DNA from: Sporocytophaga myxococcoides DSM 11118
GTDB taxonomy: Bacteria; Bacteroidota; Bacteroidia; Cytophagales; Cytophagaceae
NCBI RefSeq assembly: GCF_000426725.1
Contig: NZ_AUFX01000003.1
Coordinates: 310,001 to 374,000 of the forward strand
DNA length: 64,000 bases
Direction: 5' to 3'
The position numbers and the translations under genes were made by a program. The notes beneath the pieces were generated by a model. That model searched no databases. It saw nothing but the letters and a program-made list of their open reading frames with translations, and was not told the DNA's origin. This document shows, in pieces, positions 1-8,932 of the stretch (its first letter is position 1; every line of letters starts with the position of its first letter).

Positions 1-2114
1 TTATAGTAAACACTTACACTCCTGGCAGACAGAGCAATCCGGCAATAGCCATGGACGATAATGGTAATTTTGTAATTGTCTGGACAAGTAGTGGTCAGGA
101 TGGAAATTCAGGAGGGGTATTTGGACAAAGATTCAATGCAGCTGGACAAGCTATCGGATCTGAGTTTCAGGTAAATACTACTACAACTGGGAACCAATAT
201 TCGTCATCTGTAGCTATGGATAGTGATGGGGACTTTGCTGTTACGTGGAGTAGTCCTAATGATGCAGATCCTTCGTATGGAGTTTATGCAAGGTGTTTTG
301 ATGCCACAGGAGCTGCTAAAACTGGTGAGATACATGTTAACACTTACACAACAGGAGTTCAACGATTCTCAACTATCGCAATGGACAATGATGGGGATTT
401 CGTCGTTGCTTGGCAAAGCGATCAAGATGGTAGTTCCTATGGTATATATGGTCAAAGATTTAACGCCAATGGAGTTCCTCAGGGAGCTGAATTCAGAGCA
501 AATACAATTACCGATAATAGCCAAAAGTCAGTTTCAGTAGCAATGGATCAGGATGGAGATTTTGTAATGGCATGGCAAGGTAGTGGACAGGATGGAAGCG
601 GTGATGGAATTTTTGCTCAAAGATTTAATGCTAATGGAGTTGCACAGGGAACTGAATTCAGAGCTAACACTTACATTACAGCCTCACAAACATTTCCATC
701 AGTTGCAATGAACGATAATGAATTTGTAATTTCCTGGACTAGCTTTGGTCAGGATGGAAGTGATAATGGAATTTATGCTCAACGCTTTAATTCTGCAGGC
801 ATCACCCAGGGAGAAGAATTCAAAGTTAATACTTACACGACAGGTTCACAAAACACTCCTTCTGTCGCAATTGATAATGATAATGACTTTATCATTGCCT
901 GGACCAGTGCCGATCAGGATGGTAGCGCAAATGGAGTATATGCTCAAAGATTTGAGGCAAATAAAGCTCCTTCAGGTATTGCTCTTAGCGAAAACACTGT
1001 AAATGAAAACGTAGCAACCAATACAACTGTTGGCACATTTACAACTGAAGATGTTAATATTAACAACACTTTCACTTATACACTGGCAGTTGGTACAGGT
1101 GATACAGACAATGCATCATTTACAATTGCAGATGATAAACTTCAAATTAAAGTAAGTTCTAATTTTGAAACAAAGAATAGCTATAGCATCCGTGTGCGTT
1201 CTACTGATCAGGGAGGATTGAGTTTTGAAAAAGCATTCACAGTAAGCATTACTAATGTAAACGAAGCTCCAACGGATCTCTCTTTTAGTTCAACTACAGT
1301 TGACGAAAATGTTCCTTTAGATACAGAAGTTGGAACATTCACAACTACTGATGCGGATGCTGAAGACACATTTATATATTCGTTAGTTGAAGGAACCGGA
1401 AGCGATAACAATACTTCATTTGCTATCGTTGGAAATAAGCTACTGGTAAAAGAAAGTCCTGATTTTGAAACAATGGATGGCTTCAGTATACGCGTGCGTT
1501 CAACAGATCAAAAAGGGTTAAGCTTTGAAGAAGTATTTACCATTAATATTAATAATGTAAACGAAGCTCCAATTGATTTTTACATAAGCTCAACAACTCT
1601 TGATGAAAATGTGCCTGCCAATTCAGTAGTTGGTACTTTGGCAACAACTGATGTTGATGAGACGGACAATTTCAAATATACACTTGCTGTGGGTGCTGGT
1701 GATGATGATAATTCATCTTTTAGTATAGTGGGAGACAAATTACAAATTGTTGAAAGTCCTGATTTTGAAACGAAGGATATTTATACTATTCGGGTAAGAT
1801 CAACGGATCAGGGAGGATTAAGCTTGGAAAGGATTTTTGACATTACTATAGAAAATGTTGAGGAAACCGGAATTGCTGACAAAAACGAATTCTCTTCTGC
1901 TATTCAGTTGTACCCTAACCCTGCGAAAGAAACGGTGATGATGAATCTGGAAGGATCTGTAACGGTTCGCATACTGGATCTTTCAGGACATGTTGTAAGA
2001 CGAAATCAAGTGAATAATCAGATCATCAGTCTTGAAGGACTTACTGCCGGAATTTACATGCTTGAATTCTCTCAGGATGGAAAGATCGGAATGAAAAAGC
2101 TTGTAATTGAATAG
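1..2114 (+). CDS. Secreted cadherin-like repeat protein with T9SS sorting domain (5' end missing)
   Basis: The frame is open to the left edge (codons start at base 3), and the first residues (VNTYTPGRQSNPAIAMDD) match the internal repeat, so the gene continues upstream and the ATG at 51 is internal. Counting from that ATG, residues 1-320 hold about six ~50-residue repeats with motifs like GIYGQRFN and SVAMDQDGDFV. Three ~95-residue cadherin-like units follow (roughly 320-605), each containing IRVRSTDQ and two of them ending in NVNEAP. The last ~75 residues are a T9SS type A sorting domain (LYPNPAKETV ... KKLVIE). Cadherin-like units of this kind are usually extracellular and calcium-dependent in adhesion or matrix proteins. 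No catalytic domain is visible in the part present. A probable adhesin or matrix protein exported by T9SS. Confidence 0.85.
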   Translation, partial: IVNTYTPGRQSNPAIAMDDNGNFVIVWTSSGQDGNSGGVFGQRFNAAGQAIGSEFQVNTTTTGNQYSSSVAMDSDGDFAVTWSSPNDADPSYGVYARCFDATGAAKTGEIHVNTYTTGVQRFSTIAMDNDGDFVVAWQSDQDGSSYGIYGQRFNANGVPQGAEFRANTITDNSQKSVSVAMDQDGDFVMAWQGSGQDGSGDGIFAQRFNANGVAQGTEFRANTYITASQTFPSVAMNDNEFVISWTSFGQDGSDNGIYAQRFNSAGITQGEEFKVNTYTTGSQNTPSVAIDNDNDFIIAWTSADQDGSANGVYAQRFEANKAPSGIALSENTVNENVATNTTVGTFTTEDVNINNTFTYTLAVGTGDTDNASFTIADDKLQIKVSSNFETKNSYSIRVRSTDQGGLSFEKAFTVSITNVNEAPTDLSFSSTTVDENVPLDTEVGTFTTTDADAEDTFIYSLVEGTGSDNNTSFAIVGNKLLVKESPDFETMDGFSIRVRSTDQKGLSFEEVFTININNVNEAPIDFYISSTTLDENVPANSVVGTLATTDVDETDNFKYTLAVGAGDDDNSSFSIVGDKLQIVESPDFETKDIYTIRVRSTDQGGLSLERIFDITIENVEETGIADKNEFSSAIQLYPNPAKETVMMNLEGSVTVRILDLSGHVVRRNQVNNQIISLEGLTAGIYMLEFSQDGKIGMKKLVIE

Positions 2115-2137
2115 ATTTATTTAATATTTAAATATTT

Positions 2138-2174
2138 CAGAAAAGGATGTAGGATAACCTATGTCCTTTTTCTG
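2138..2174 (+). terminator. Hairpin terminator after the cadherin-like gene
   Basis: Arms CAGAAAAGGATGTAG and CTATGTCCTTTTTCTG pair with one bulge and one mismatch, 24 bases after the stop codon and before the next start at 2190. The long T run lies inside the right arm. Confidence 0.6.
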
Positions 2175-2189
2175 TTAAAACATCTTATA

Positions 2190-3251
2190 ATGAACACACA
2201 GTCTTTGCCACCATTCTCCTGCTCGATTTCTTCAAACGTTCCGGAACTTTTATGGAACCTAAAAGGCACCTTAGCTATTACCACCTACCAGGCTGGCAAA
2301 CTTATATTTATCAGTTCAATAAATAATAAAGAAATAATCCAGCTCCCACGCCAGTTCAATAAGGCAATGGGTTTAGCAGTGCACCAGAATAAGCTAGCTG
2401 TAGCTACTCAATATGAAGTGCAAGTATTAGCTAACTCCAATGACCTTGCAAGGAATTACGGAACAAAACCTGGATCTTATGATGGGCTTTATCTTCCTCG
2501 TGCTACATACTATAGTGGAGAGATTGATCTGCATGATATGGCTTGGGGAAATGAAGGATTATGGGCAGTGAATACAAGATTCTCCTGTCTGAGTTTAATC
2601 AATGAAGATTATAGCTTTAAAAGCAAGTGGATTCCATCATTCATCACGGATCTCACTCCTGACGATAGATGTCACTTGAATGGTATGGCAATGGATAAAG
2701 GGAAACCAAAGTATGTAACAGCTTTAGGAACGACCAATAGCCCTAAAGCCTGGAGATCTAATGTCCTAAATGGCGGTGTATTGATAGATGTGGAGTCTAA
2801 AGAAATTATAGTAAAGGGCTTGCCAATGCCACATTCACCAAGACTTTATGATGGAAAGTTGTATGCCTTATGCTCTGCTACGGGTGAATTAATATGTATA
2901 GATACTTCTACAGGCAAGTATGATGTTGTTACTAAATTAAATGGTTTTTTAAGAGGCATGTGTAAAAAAGATGACATACTTTTTATCGGTTTATCAAAGA
3001 TACGTCAGACCTCTAGTACATTTCGGGATTTGCCGATAACCCGGGAGCCTCTCTCCTGTGGCATTGCAGCAATTCACCTTCCAACCGGGAACAAGATTGG
3101 ATATATTAATTATGAAAACAGTGTAGAAGAAATTTATGATGTACAATTCTTAGAAGATCTCCGAAGACCGGCTATTCTCAATACACTCAGAGAAGAACAC
3201 CGCAGAGCTCTTGTAACAGAAACCAATTCTTTCTGGTCAATAAATGATTAG
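2190..3251 (+). CDS. TIGR03032 / DUF4915 family protein
   Basis: 353 residues, near the usual family length, with no signal peptide. The family is recognised from its start (SSNVPELLWNLKGTLAITTYQAGKL), the LHDMAWG and CHLNGMA motifs, YVTALGTTN, and GGVLIDVESKE. The conserved glycines and hydrophobic strands suggest a beta-propeller. The biochemical role of this family is not established as far as I know; members occur in many bacteria, often near glycan or tetratricopeptide genes. It lies alone, 75 bases after the previous gene, with a terminator between them. Family assignment is confident; function is unknown. Confidence 0.8.
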   Translation: MNTQSLPPFSCSISSNVPELLWNLKGTLAITTYQAGKLIFISSINNKEIIQLPRQFNKAMGLAVHQNKLAVATQYEVQVLANSNDLARNYGTKPGSYDGLYLPRATYYSGEIDLHDMAWGNEGLWAVNTRFSCLSLINEDYSFKSKWIPSFITDLTPDDRCHLNGMAMDKGKPKYVTALGTTNSPKAWRSNVLNGGVLIDVESKEIIVKGLPMPHSPRLYDGKLYALCSATGELICIDTSTGKYDVVTKLNGFLRGMCKKDDILFIGLSKIRQTSSTFRDLPITREPLSCGIAAIHLPTGNKIGYINYENSVEEIYDVQFLEDLRRPAILNTLREEHRRALVTETNSFWSIND

Positions 3252-3537
3252 TGATACATCTTTAATGATTTACAATGGGAATTTTAGAAAATCCACAAGC
3301 CAAAACTGATTCATTTATCCATAGCAGAAATTTATACAAAGAAACTCTATAATTGCCACAAAGAAACCTATGCTTCTAAGATTGTAGGACATCCTATATT
3401 ACTCTTTAATTTTCAATAAAATGAAAATCATCACAATGCTGCTATTTTTAAACAGAAAAAAGTAATTGACATTATAACCAATGCTATTGACAAATATAGA
3501 CAGCGATAAAATTAGCCGCCATTATTGCCTTTCTTAT

Positions 3538-3927
3538 TTAGATTAACCGCTCCAGGACACCTTTGCGCTTTACAATATTCTTATAATCCCACTGAATTAC
3601 TTTTGATTTCTCAAGCCAGCGTTTCAGGTCTTTTTTATTAACTTGCTCTACGGATGTATATCGAACTTCTGCAGCTTTAAAACTTCCTTCCACCTGCAAG
3701 CCATCTTCTTCAAATGATTGTCCACTCCAGAACAATAACCGGACACAATTTTTCAACTTACTATAACCAACAATAGGATTTCCGTTTAAAAACCATACAG
3801 GATGTCTATGCCATATTTTATTTTCAGCTTCAGGCAAATTGCGATTAATTTCCTTTGCCAGCAAATCGCTGATCGCTTTATCTTCAGCAGATAATAAATC
3901 ATTGTATTCTTGAGTATCTTTATTCAT
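3538..3927 (-). CDS. DUF1801 domain protein (YdhG-like)
   Basis: 129 residues, soluble, no signal peptide. The DUF1801 pattern is visible: an N-terminal helix (YNDLLSAEDKAISDLLAKEI), then WHRHPVWFLNGNPIVGYSKLK and VRLLFWSGQSFEEDGL, and a C-terminal segment rich in lysine. DUF1801 proteins are small alpha/beta proteins of unclear function; some have been described as frataxin-like iron chaperones, which I cannot confirm here. It is followed on the same strand by the oxidoreductase-side gap, so it is probably a single-gene transcript or the second gene after 4033-5016. Confidence 0.75.
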   Translation of the reverse strand: MNKDTQEYNDLLSAEDKAISDLLAKEINRNLPEAENKIWHRHPVWFLNGNPIVGYSKLKNCVRLLFWSGQSFEEDGLQVEGSFKAAEVRYTSVEQVNKKDLKRWLEKSKVIQWDYKNIVKRKGVLERLI

Positions 3928-4032
3928 ATTTTAAATTTTAATTCATACTTTTCTTTAAGATAAAATGTTCAAGCAGAATTCCTATATAAGGAGAGCTCTC
4001 TAAATAATGGAATCAATAATTATCAACACCAA

Positions 4033-5016
4033 TTAGCCTTCCTCACTCACTTTAATTACAATTTTCCCCAACGCTTTACCATCGCCTAAACGCTGCAATG
4101 CCAGGGGAACATCCTTTAAATTATATTCAGAATCTATAACAGGCTTTACAACACCCTTTTTAATTAGGTCCAACAGAAGGTCCAAGCCTTTATTCGGCTC
4201 ATGTATCAGAATACCCAGCTTCCTGTCATCAATTACAGAAATCAACGCTCCCAGAATACCCACCTGTAATAAACATGGTATAGTTCCTCCTATTACTACC
4301 AGTCTTCCGCCAGGCAATAAAACTCTTTTATATGAAAAGACAGACCGATCAGCAATAACATCAATTATACAATTATAACGAAAACCCTTTTCCACAAAAT
4401 CCTCATATTTATAATCTATCACGTGATCAGCTCCCAGGTTGCACAACATTTCCAGTTTTTGATAACTATCAACGCAAGTCACCTCTGCCCCAAATGATTT
4501 TGCTATCTGTAGCGCAAAAGTCCCCACACCTCCACCGGCACCATTGATCAGTACTTTATCACCTGGCTTAATTGACACATCATTATACAGAGATTGTAAG
4601 GCAAGCACACCTGCCTGAGGTATTGCAGCAGCATGTTCAAAGGACAGATCAGAAGGTTTTAGTGTTAGCAATTTTTCAGGAACACAAGCATATTCCGCAA
4701 AACCGCCCCAACATGCAGATATATCTCCCATCACTTCATCTCCAGCCTTAAGATGTTTAACATTTTTTCCTATTAATTCAATTCTCCCGGCTATATCACA
4801 TCCTATAATCTTATACTTAGGCTTGAATACACCGAATAATAACCTATATAAATACGGCTTACCTCTTAACAAATCCCAGTCCCATGAATTTACAGAAGCC
4901 GCATAAATCTTTACCTGCACTTCATTGTCACCTGGTACAGGTTTTTCTACGTCTTTCATTTGAAGAACTTCCGGATTACCATATCTGGTGTAGGTTATTG
5001 CTTTCATAAAATTCAT
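4033..5016 (-). CDS. NAD(P)-dependent medium-chain (quinone-oxidoreductase-like) dehydrogenase
   Basis: 327 residues. An N-terminal GroES-like fold (residues ~4-125) begins MKAITYTRYGNPEVLQ and carries CDIAGRIE and GDEVMGD. A Rossmann fold follows with the NAD(P)-binding motif GAGGGVG at 159-165. No catalytic zinc ligands are evident, which fits the zinc-free quinone oxidoreductase/zeta-crystallin branch of the MDR superfamily. These enzymes reduce quinones or enones with NADPH; the substrate here is unknown. The family normally starts at MKAITYT, so the fourth codon (base 5007) is an equally good start. It lies about 105 bases upstream of the DUF1801 gene on the same strand. Confidence 0.85.
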   Translation of the reverse strand: MNFMKAITYTRYGNPEVLQMKDVEKPVPGDNEVQVKIYAASVNSWDWDLLRGKPYLYRLLFGVFKPKYKIIGCDIAGRIELIGKNVKHLKAGDEVMGDISACWGGFAEYACVPEKLLTLKPSDLSFEHAAAIPQAGVLALQSLYNDVSIKPGDKVLINGAGGGVGTFALQIAKSFGAEVTCVDSYQKLEMLCNLGADHVIDYKYEDFVEKGFRYNCIIDVIADRSVFSYKRVLLPGGRLVVIGGTIPCLLQVGILGALISVIDDRKLGILIHEPNKGLDLLLDLIKKGVVKPVIDSEYNLKDVPLALQRLGDGKALGKIVIKVSEEG

Positions 5017-5332
5017 GATGGCTTCAGTTAATCATTAATTAAATTTATTGATTCACGGCTTTTAATTGGGAAATAGATGAAAAATTATGATGTTCTGCTA
5101 AGTCTGTAAGATAAGGAATTTAGTTGACTGAACAACACATAAAAATCTAGGACACTGAACAATATATACTAAAAATCTATTGTCTATTGAAATATAACAG
5201 CCCAATCAATCATTTAAAAAATGTGGAAGCAGAATGAATTTAAAATGAACTAATCCTATTTCTCGGAATATGAAAAAGCCCCACCATAAGCAAATGTTAT
5301 GGTGGGGCTTTTTCATATCTTTTTTTAATCTA
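5017..5332. other. Intergenic region (316 bases)
   Basis: AT-rich spacer containing the upstream region of the oxidoreductase gene and, at 5268-5318, the strong hairpin described separately. No coding potential or repeat was seen elsewhere in it. Confidence 0.6.
5268..5318 (-). terminator. Perfect 22-bp hairpin terminator
   Basis: Arms 5268-5289 and 5297-5318 pair perfectly over 22 bases around the 7-base loop GCAAATG. The core is GAAAAAGCCCCACC. It lies 14 bases beyond the stop codon of the minus-strand glycosidase gene and has a T run on both strands. Confidence 0.9.
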
Positions 5333-7201
5333 TTATTCTATTATAAGTTTCTGTGCCCAGGTATTTTTGCCATTAGAAAACTTCAGATAGTATATACCTG
5401 AATTAAGATCTGATATATCTAATGTCTTTTGCAATTGGTGTCCCATATCAATCTTACGAACTAATGATCCGTTTGCTTTTAATAAATCTGCGGATAAATA
5501 TCCTACCTCATTGTTACTTTCAATTGTTAAAGAATCATCTGCTGGATTAGGATAAAATTTAACAGAAGCCTTTAATGCAGTGACATTTAAGCCCGATGTA
5601 ACTGAAGTAAAATCTGCCTTTATTACTATTGGAGATCCTGTTAAGGTAATTATATTGGCAGTAAGCGCTTGCCCTTTGTTAGTAGTAGAATAATCCCAGC
5701 TATATACCATAGCTCCCGCTTCAGGAGTACCAGGAAGTGTATATTGAACAGAAGCAGATTCATTCCTATCTAGTTTTGTTTTCGCCCACAATACATAATA
5801 AGTTTCATTGCCCTTTGTAAATGCAGCTCCATCTGCTCCAGATGCAGACAAGTTAAGTGCTAGTGTTTTATCCGGATCATAAACACTTCCATGTATAAGC
5901 CAGGTAAGCGACTTTGTTGCAACTCCGGCAGGAGTAATTTTAGCTGTTGCAGGTGTTGCTGTATTAAGGTTATAAAACATTCCCATTAAATCCATTCCCT
6001 GCTTCGGAGAAGTACTAGCGGATTCATCAGTATCATCTCCAAGCTTGTATGTATATAATTGCACGATGTTATTCATCTGAGCCTTTACAAATGCTTTTAC
6101 AACAAAATTTCGTTGTGCTTCAGGAGACCCTATCCATGTTGCATCCGAATATGTCTTTCTTGGAATATTGGTTTCAGTGATAATCCATATTTTCTCAGGA
6201 TATGTAGTTCCATTATAACCATACTTATCAAGTACATTATTAAGTTTGTCTTTTTGATCCAACATGGCCTGAACTGCTTTATCTGAATGTCTGAAATAAT
6301 CAAAATCACCTTTCGAATTGTTCCATGTTCTTTGGTTGTATTGTGGATATGAATGATAACTTAATACATCAAAGTAAGCACCGCCTTTTAAAGGATATTC
6401 TGTTGAAACTTTTCCTCCATCAGGATTATCAGTTACTCTGAGCATAGCATCTAAAAAGCCTGCATATCCTATACCACCTGTAGTCACATATAGATTAGGC
6501 TTTAAAGCCTTTACAACTTCATAGGTAATTCTTAACAAACGAACATACTGAGGTAGTGTAGCATTCAGATTGGGCAAATCACAAGGATTAGGATCATTGT
6601 CAAACCAGTTACCAGTCTCCCCTTTGTTTTTATCACCAAGACCGCTATAGGTAAAATCCGGTTCATTCCATACCTCTACAAATCTGATATAATCCCCATA
6701 GGTTTGAATAACTTTATATACAAAATTTGCATAATAGTTATTCTCATTTATCGGAGTTTTATTAGGATCACTAGCATCCCAGATTGGAAGATACATATTC
6801 TTAAACACCTGACTGTTTAAAGTCTTCGTGCCACATGTAATAGTTTCAGTAGATTGATGAGATGCTAAAATATCGCCGTCAAGAAACAAAGTAATATCAT
6901 GCATTTTTTTATTCTCAACATAATATTTAAACTCGCTAAGCCTCACATTTATTCCATAATCTTCAACAAACTTATCATTAAGCTTTGGACGCATGGAATA
7001 TAATCCTGCCTTTTCCATTAAGTCTGATAACAATTTGTCTGTAGGTGCATTATTATTAAATCCGCTGTAATAACCCGGGTTTGTACCATATGCAAAAATT
7101 CCTGAATATGGTTCAACAACATCATTGGCGGTAAATGTCGGTTTCTGGGCATAAGATGTGATTGAAAAAATCACAAATATCCATCGTAGTGTTTTAATCA
7201 T
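5333..7201 (-). CDS. Secreted clan GH-A-like glycosidase with T9SS type A sorting domain
   Basis: 622 residues with a signal peptide (MIKTLRWIFVIFSITSYAQ). The middle has TIM-barrel glycosidase hallmarks: RFVEVWNEPDF with the Asn-Glu pair at 179-180, typical of the acid/base of clan GH-A (families such as GH5 and GH39), FDVLSYHSYP near 278-286, and IWIITETNI with Glu343 at the place expected for the nucleophile. The last ~75 residues are a T9SS type A domain (FYPNPADDSLTI ... KLIIE). It should be an exported hydrolase acting on a polysaccharide or glycoside; I cannot name the substrate or GH family. It is a single gene with its own strong terminator. Identification of both glutamates rests on motif context, not on alignment. 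Confidence 0.75.
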   Translation of the reverse strand: MIKTLRWIFVIFSITSYAQKPTFTANDVVEPYSGIFAYGTNPGYYSGFNNNAPTDKLLSDLMEKAGLYSMRPKLNDKFVEDYGINVRLSEFKYYVENKKMHDITLFLDGDILASHQSTETITCGTKTLNSQVFKNMYLPIWDASDPNKTPINENNYYANFVYKVIQTYGDYIRFVEVWNEPDFTYSGLGDKNKGETGNWFDNDPNPCDLPNLNATLPQYVRLLRITYEVVKALKPNLYVTTGGIGYAGFLDAMLRVTDNPDGGKVSTEYPLKGGAYFDVLSYHSYPQYNQRTWNNSKGDFDYFRHSDKAVQAMLDQKDKLNNVLDKYGYNGTTYPEKIWIITETNIPRKTYSDATWIGSPEAQRNFVVKAFVKAQMNNIVQLYTYKLGDDTDESASTSPKQGMDLMGMFYNLNTATPATAKITPAGVATKSLTWLIHGSVYDPDKTLALNLSASGADGAAFTKGNETYYVLWAKTKLDRNESASVQYTLPGTPEAGAMVYSWDYSTTNKGQALTANIITLTGSPIVIKADFTSVTSGLNVTALKASVKFYPNPADDSLTIESNNEVGYLSADLLKANGSLVRKIDMGHQLQKTLDISDLNSGIYYLKFSNGKNTWAQKLIIE

Positions 7202-7656
7202 GCAATAAAAGATTTAGAAAGAAAAACTAATTCAACTTAATAATCAGAGGAATAAATACAAAAGTGGTAAGGACCAATATTATAAACCCTTTGTAGAGAG
7301 CTTGATACGCCGCTTACATAATCTTAGTTGCCTTCTACATATTTAAGAATGCAATCGAATCTAACATTTGTCTGATTTTCTGGAACTTATAATTTAATAA
7401 TTTTAACAGTGATTTTGCGGATAGTATTATCACCATTATTCTATCTGATTACAAGTTGTTTATTTTTCTCATGATCTCAAAATATTTAACGTAAAGATTT
7501 TCAATACAATACATTAGTTTTCAATTACACATTGTGTATTGCCAGATTCAACCTCTTCATTGGTTTTAACCAAATGCCCAAAACACGGTTTAATATAAGA
7601 CACATAGGATCAATGAATTAATAATACTTAGGATCAAAAGTCTAGCTTATTTATTT
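7202..7656. other. Intergenic region between divergent genes (455 bases)
   Basis: AT-rich region separating the divergent starts at 7201 and 7657, so it should hold both promoters. I could not find a convincing Bacteroidota -7/-33 promoter pair, RNA gene or long repeat. A weak palindrome occurs at about 7524-7543 (CAATTACAC / GTGTATTG). Confidence 0.5.
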
Positions 7657-8616
7657 ATGTATATAAAAGGATTTGCTAAAGACATTCTCTTTGGAATAGC
7701 TGTAGGAGAAGCACTTGGGATACCATTTGAATCTATGGAAAGGATTGATATGTTTAAAAATCCTGTTTTTGATATGGTTGGTTTTAAAGCATATAATCAG
7801 CCTTCGGGCACATGGTCACATAGTAGTGCTCTCACTTTTTGTGTGGCTGAATCCATTGCGAATGGTTATGATCTGGAAACAACAGCTACAAATTTTATAA
7901 GGTGGAAAAATGAATCTTGTAAGAGTGCGAAAGGATATATTTTTAACAATAACAATTCAACTGTTAGAGCAATATCCAGACTAGAAAAGATAATAAATCA
8001 AAGTCAGGAAGGAAATCAATCTTTATTCTCTTACACTTCTGGTATTGACAATAGCAATGGTTCTTTGATGAGAATTCTTCCTTTATTATATGAAATTAGA
8101 GTGAAAAATATTAAAATTCAATTTGATATCATTTGGAACAATTCATCACTTACGCATAACCATATCAGGGCTGCCATGTGTTGTATGATTTATTTAAAAG
8201 TGGCAGAATACATTTTAAACGGTCATGAAAAATCAGATGCTTATCATCGGACAAGGCTTGACATAAAGGAACTTTGGGATGTTATAGGCTTTGATAAAAA
8301 TGAGACAAAATACTTTGAAAGGTTAATTCAATCTGATATCAGTATTTGTTCCATAGAAAATTTAAGATCAGGAGATTATGTTATAGAATCACTGGAAACC
8401 TCACTGTGGTGTTTATTAAAATCTGATTCATACAAAGAGGCTGTGCTAAAATCAATAAATCTTGGTAACAATACCAGCTCTATCGGAGCCATCACAGGAG
8501 GGCTGGCTGGTCTATATTATGGTTATAAATCTATTCCTGACAACTGGATTGAAAAACTCACAAAAAGAAAATATATTCACGATCTTGCTAATCGACTAGA
8601 CTTAATGTACTCATAA
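7657..8616 (+). CDS. ADP-ribosylglycohydrolase-family protein lacking the metal-binding aspartates
   Basis: 319 residues, soluble. The DraG/ARH fold is clear: FGIAVGEALGIPFE (12-25), GTWSHSSALTFCVAES (51-66), SNGSLMRILPL, HNHIRAAMC, and LGNNTSSIGAITGGLAGLYYG (269-289). In active members the first motif reads roughly GTWSDDSSLTFC and the last GNDTDTTGAI; their aspartates bind the two Mg ions needed to cleave ADP-ribose from proteins or nucleosides. Here His55-Ser56 replace Asp-Asp, and Asn272 and Ser274 replace the later pair. The rest of both motifs is kept, so this is unlikely to be a sequencing error. I infer a catalytically dead binder of ADP-ribose-like ligands or an altered enzyme. It is a monocistronic gene convergent with 8642-8866. 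Confidence 0.8.
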   Translation: MYIKGFAKDILFGIAVGEALGIPFESMERIDMFKNPVFDMVGFKAYNQPSGTWSHSSALTFCVAESIANGYDLETTATNFIRWKNESCKSAKGYIFNNNNSTVRAISRLEKIINQSQEGNQSLFSYTSGIDNSNGSLMRILPLLYEIRVKNIKIQFDIIWNNSSLTHNHIRAAMCCMIYLKVAEYILNGHEKSDAYHRTRLDIKELWDVIGFDKNETKYFERLIQSDISICSIENLRSGDYVIESLETSLWCLLKSDSYKEAVLKSINLGNNTSSIGAITGGLAGLYYGYKSIPDNWIEKLTKRKYIHDLANRLDLMYS

Positions 8617-8641
8617 AGCACTAATTCATCTTAAGAAAAAG

Positions 8642-8866
8642 CTATTTCTGTTGTTTGAGACTTTTCAATTCATTTTGAAGTGAATCATTTGCAGCTCGCA
8701 ATAAATGATTTTCTTCTGTTAAATTTTTAATCACACTAAATGAAGTGTTACGGCTACTTTCTTTTTCTTTCTTACATTCTTCCAATTTTAAATGCTCTGT
8801 TACTGCATAAGCAAAGACACCAAGCACTGCAAAAATGATGATTACCAAAAGTGAATTCTTTTTCAT
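8642..8866 (-). CDS. Small membrane-anchored coiled-coil protein
   Basis: 74 residues. Residues 5-22 form one hydrophobic segment (LLVIIIFAVLGVFAYAV). The remainder is highly charged with a heptad-like pattern (LTEENHLLRAANDSLQNELK), suggesting a short coiled coil. No family is recognised. It is the last gene of a minus-strand group, 66 bases after GH97, and ends 25 bases from the convergent ARH-like gene. Confidence 0.6.
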   Translation of the reverse strand: MKKNSLLVIIIFAVLGVFAYAVTEHLKLEECKKEKESSRNTSFSVIKNLTEENHLLRAANDSLQNELKSLKQQK

Positions 8867-8932
8867 AACTTTCTAATTTACTTCAAATGTATTTTAATTT
8901 TATCTAACCAAAAATTAAAAGTTAAGTTACTT

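Noticed and set aside
3275-3352. 25-codon frame in the 286-base gap after the TIGR03032 gene
   Set aside because: Too short, without conserved features or a following gene that it could serve.
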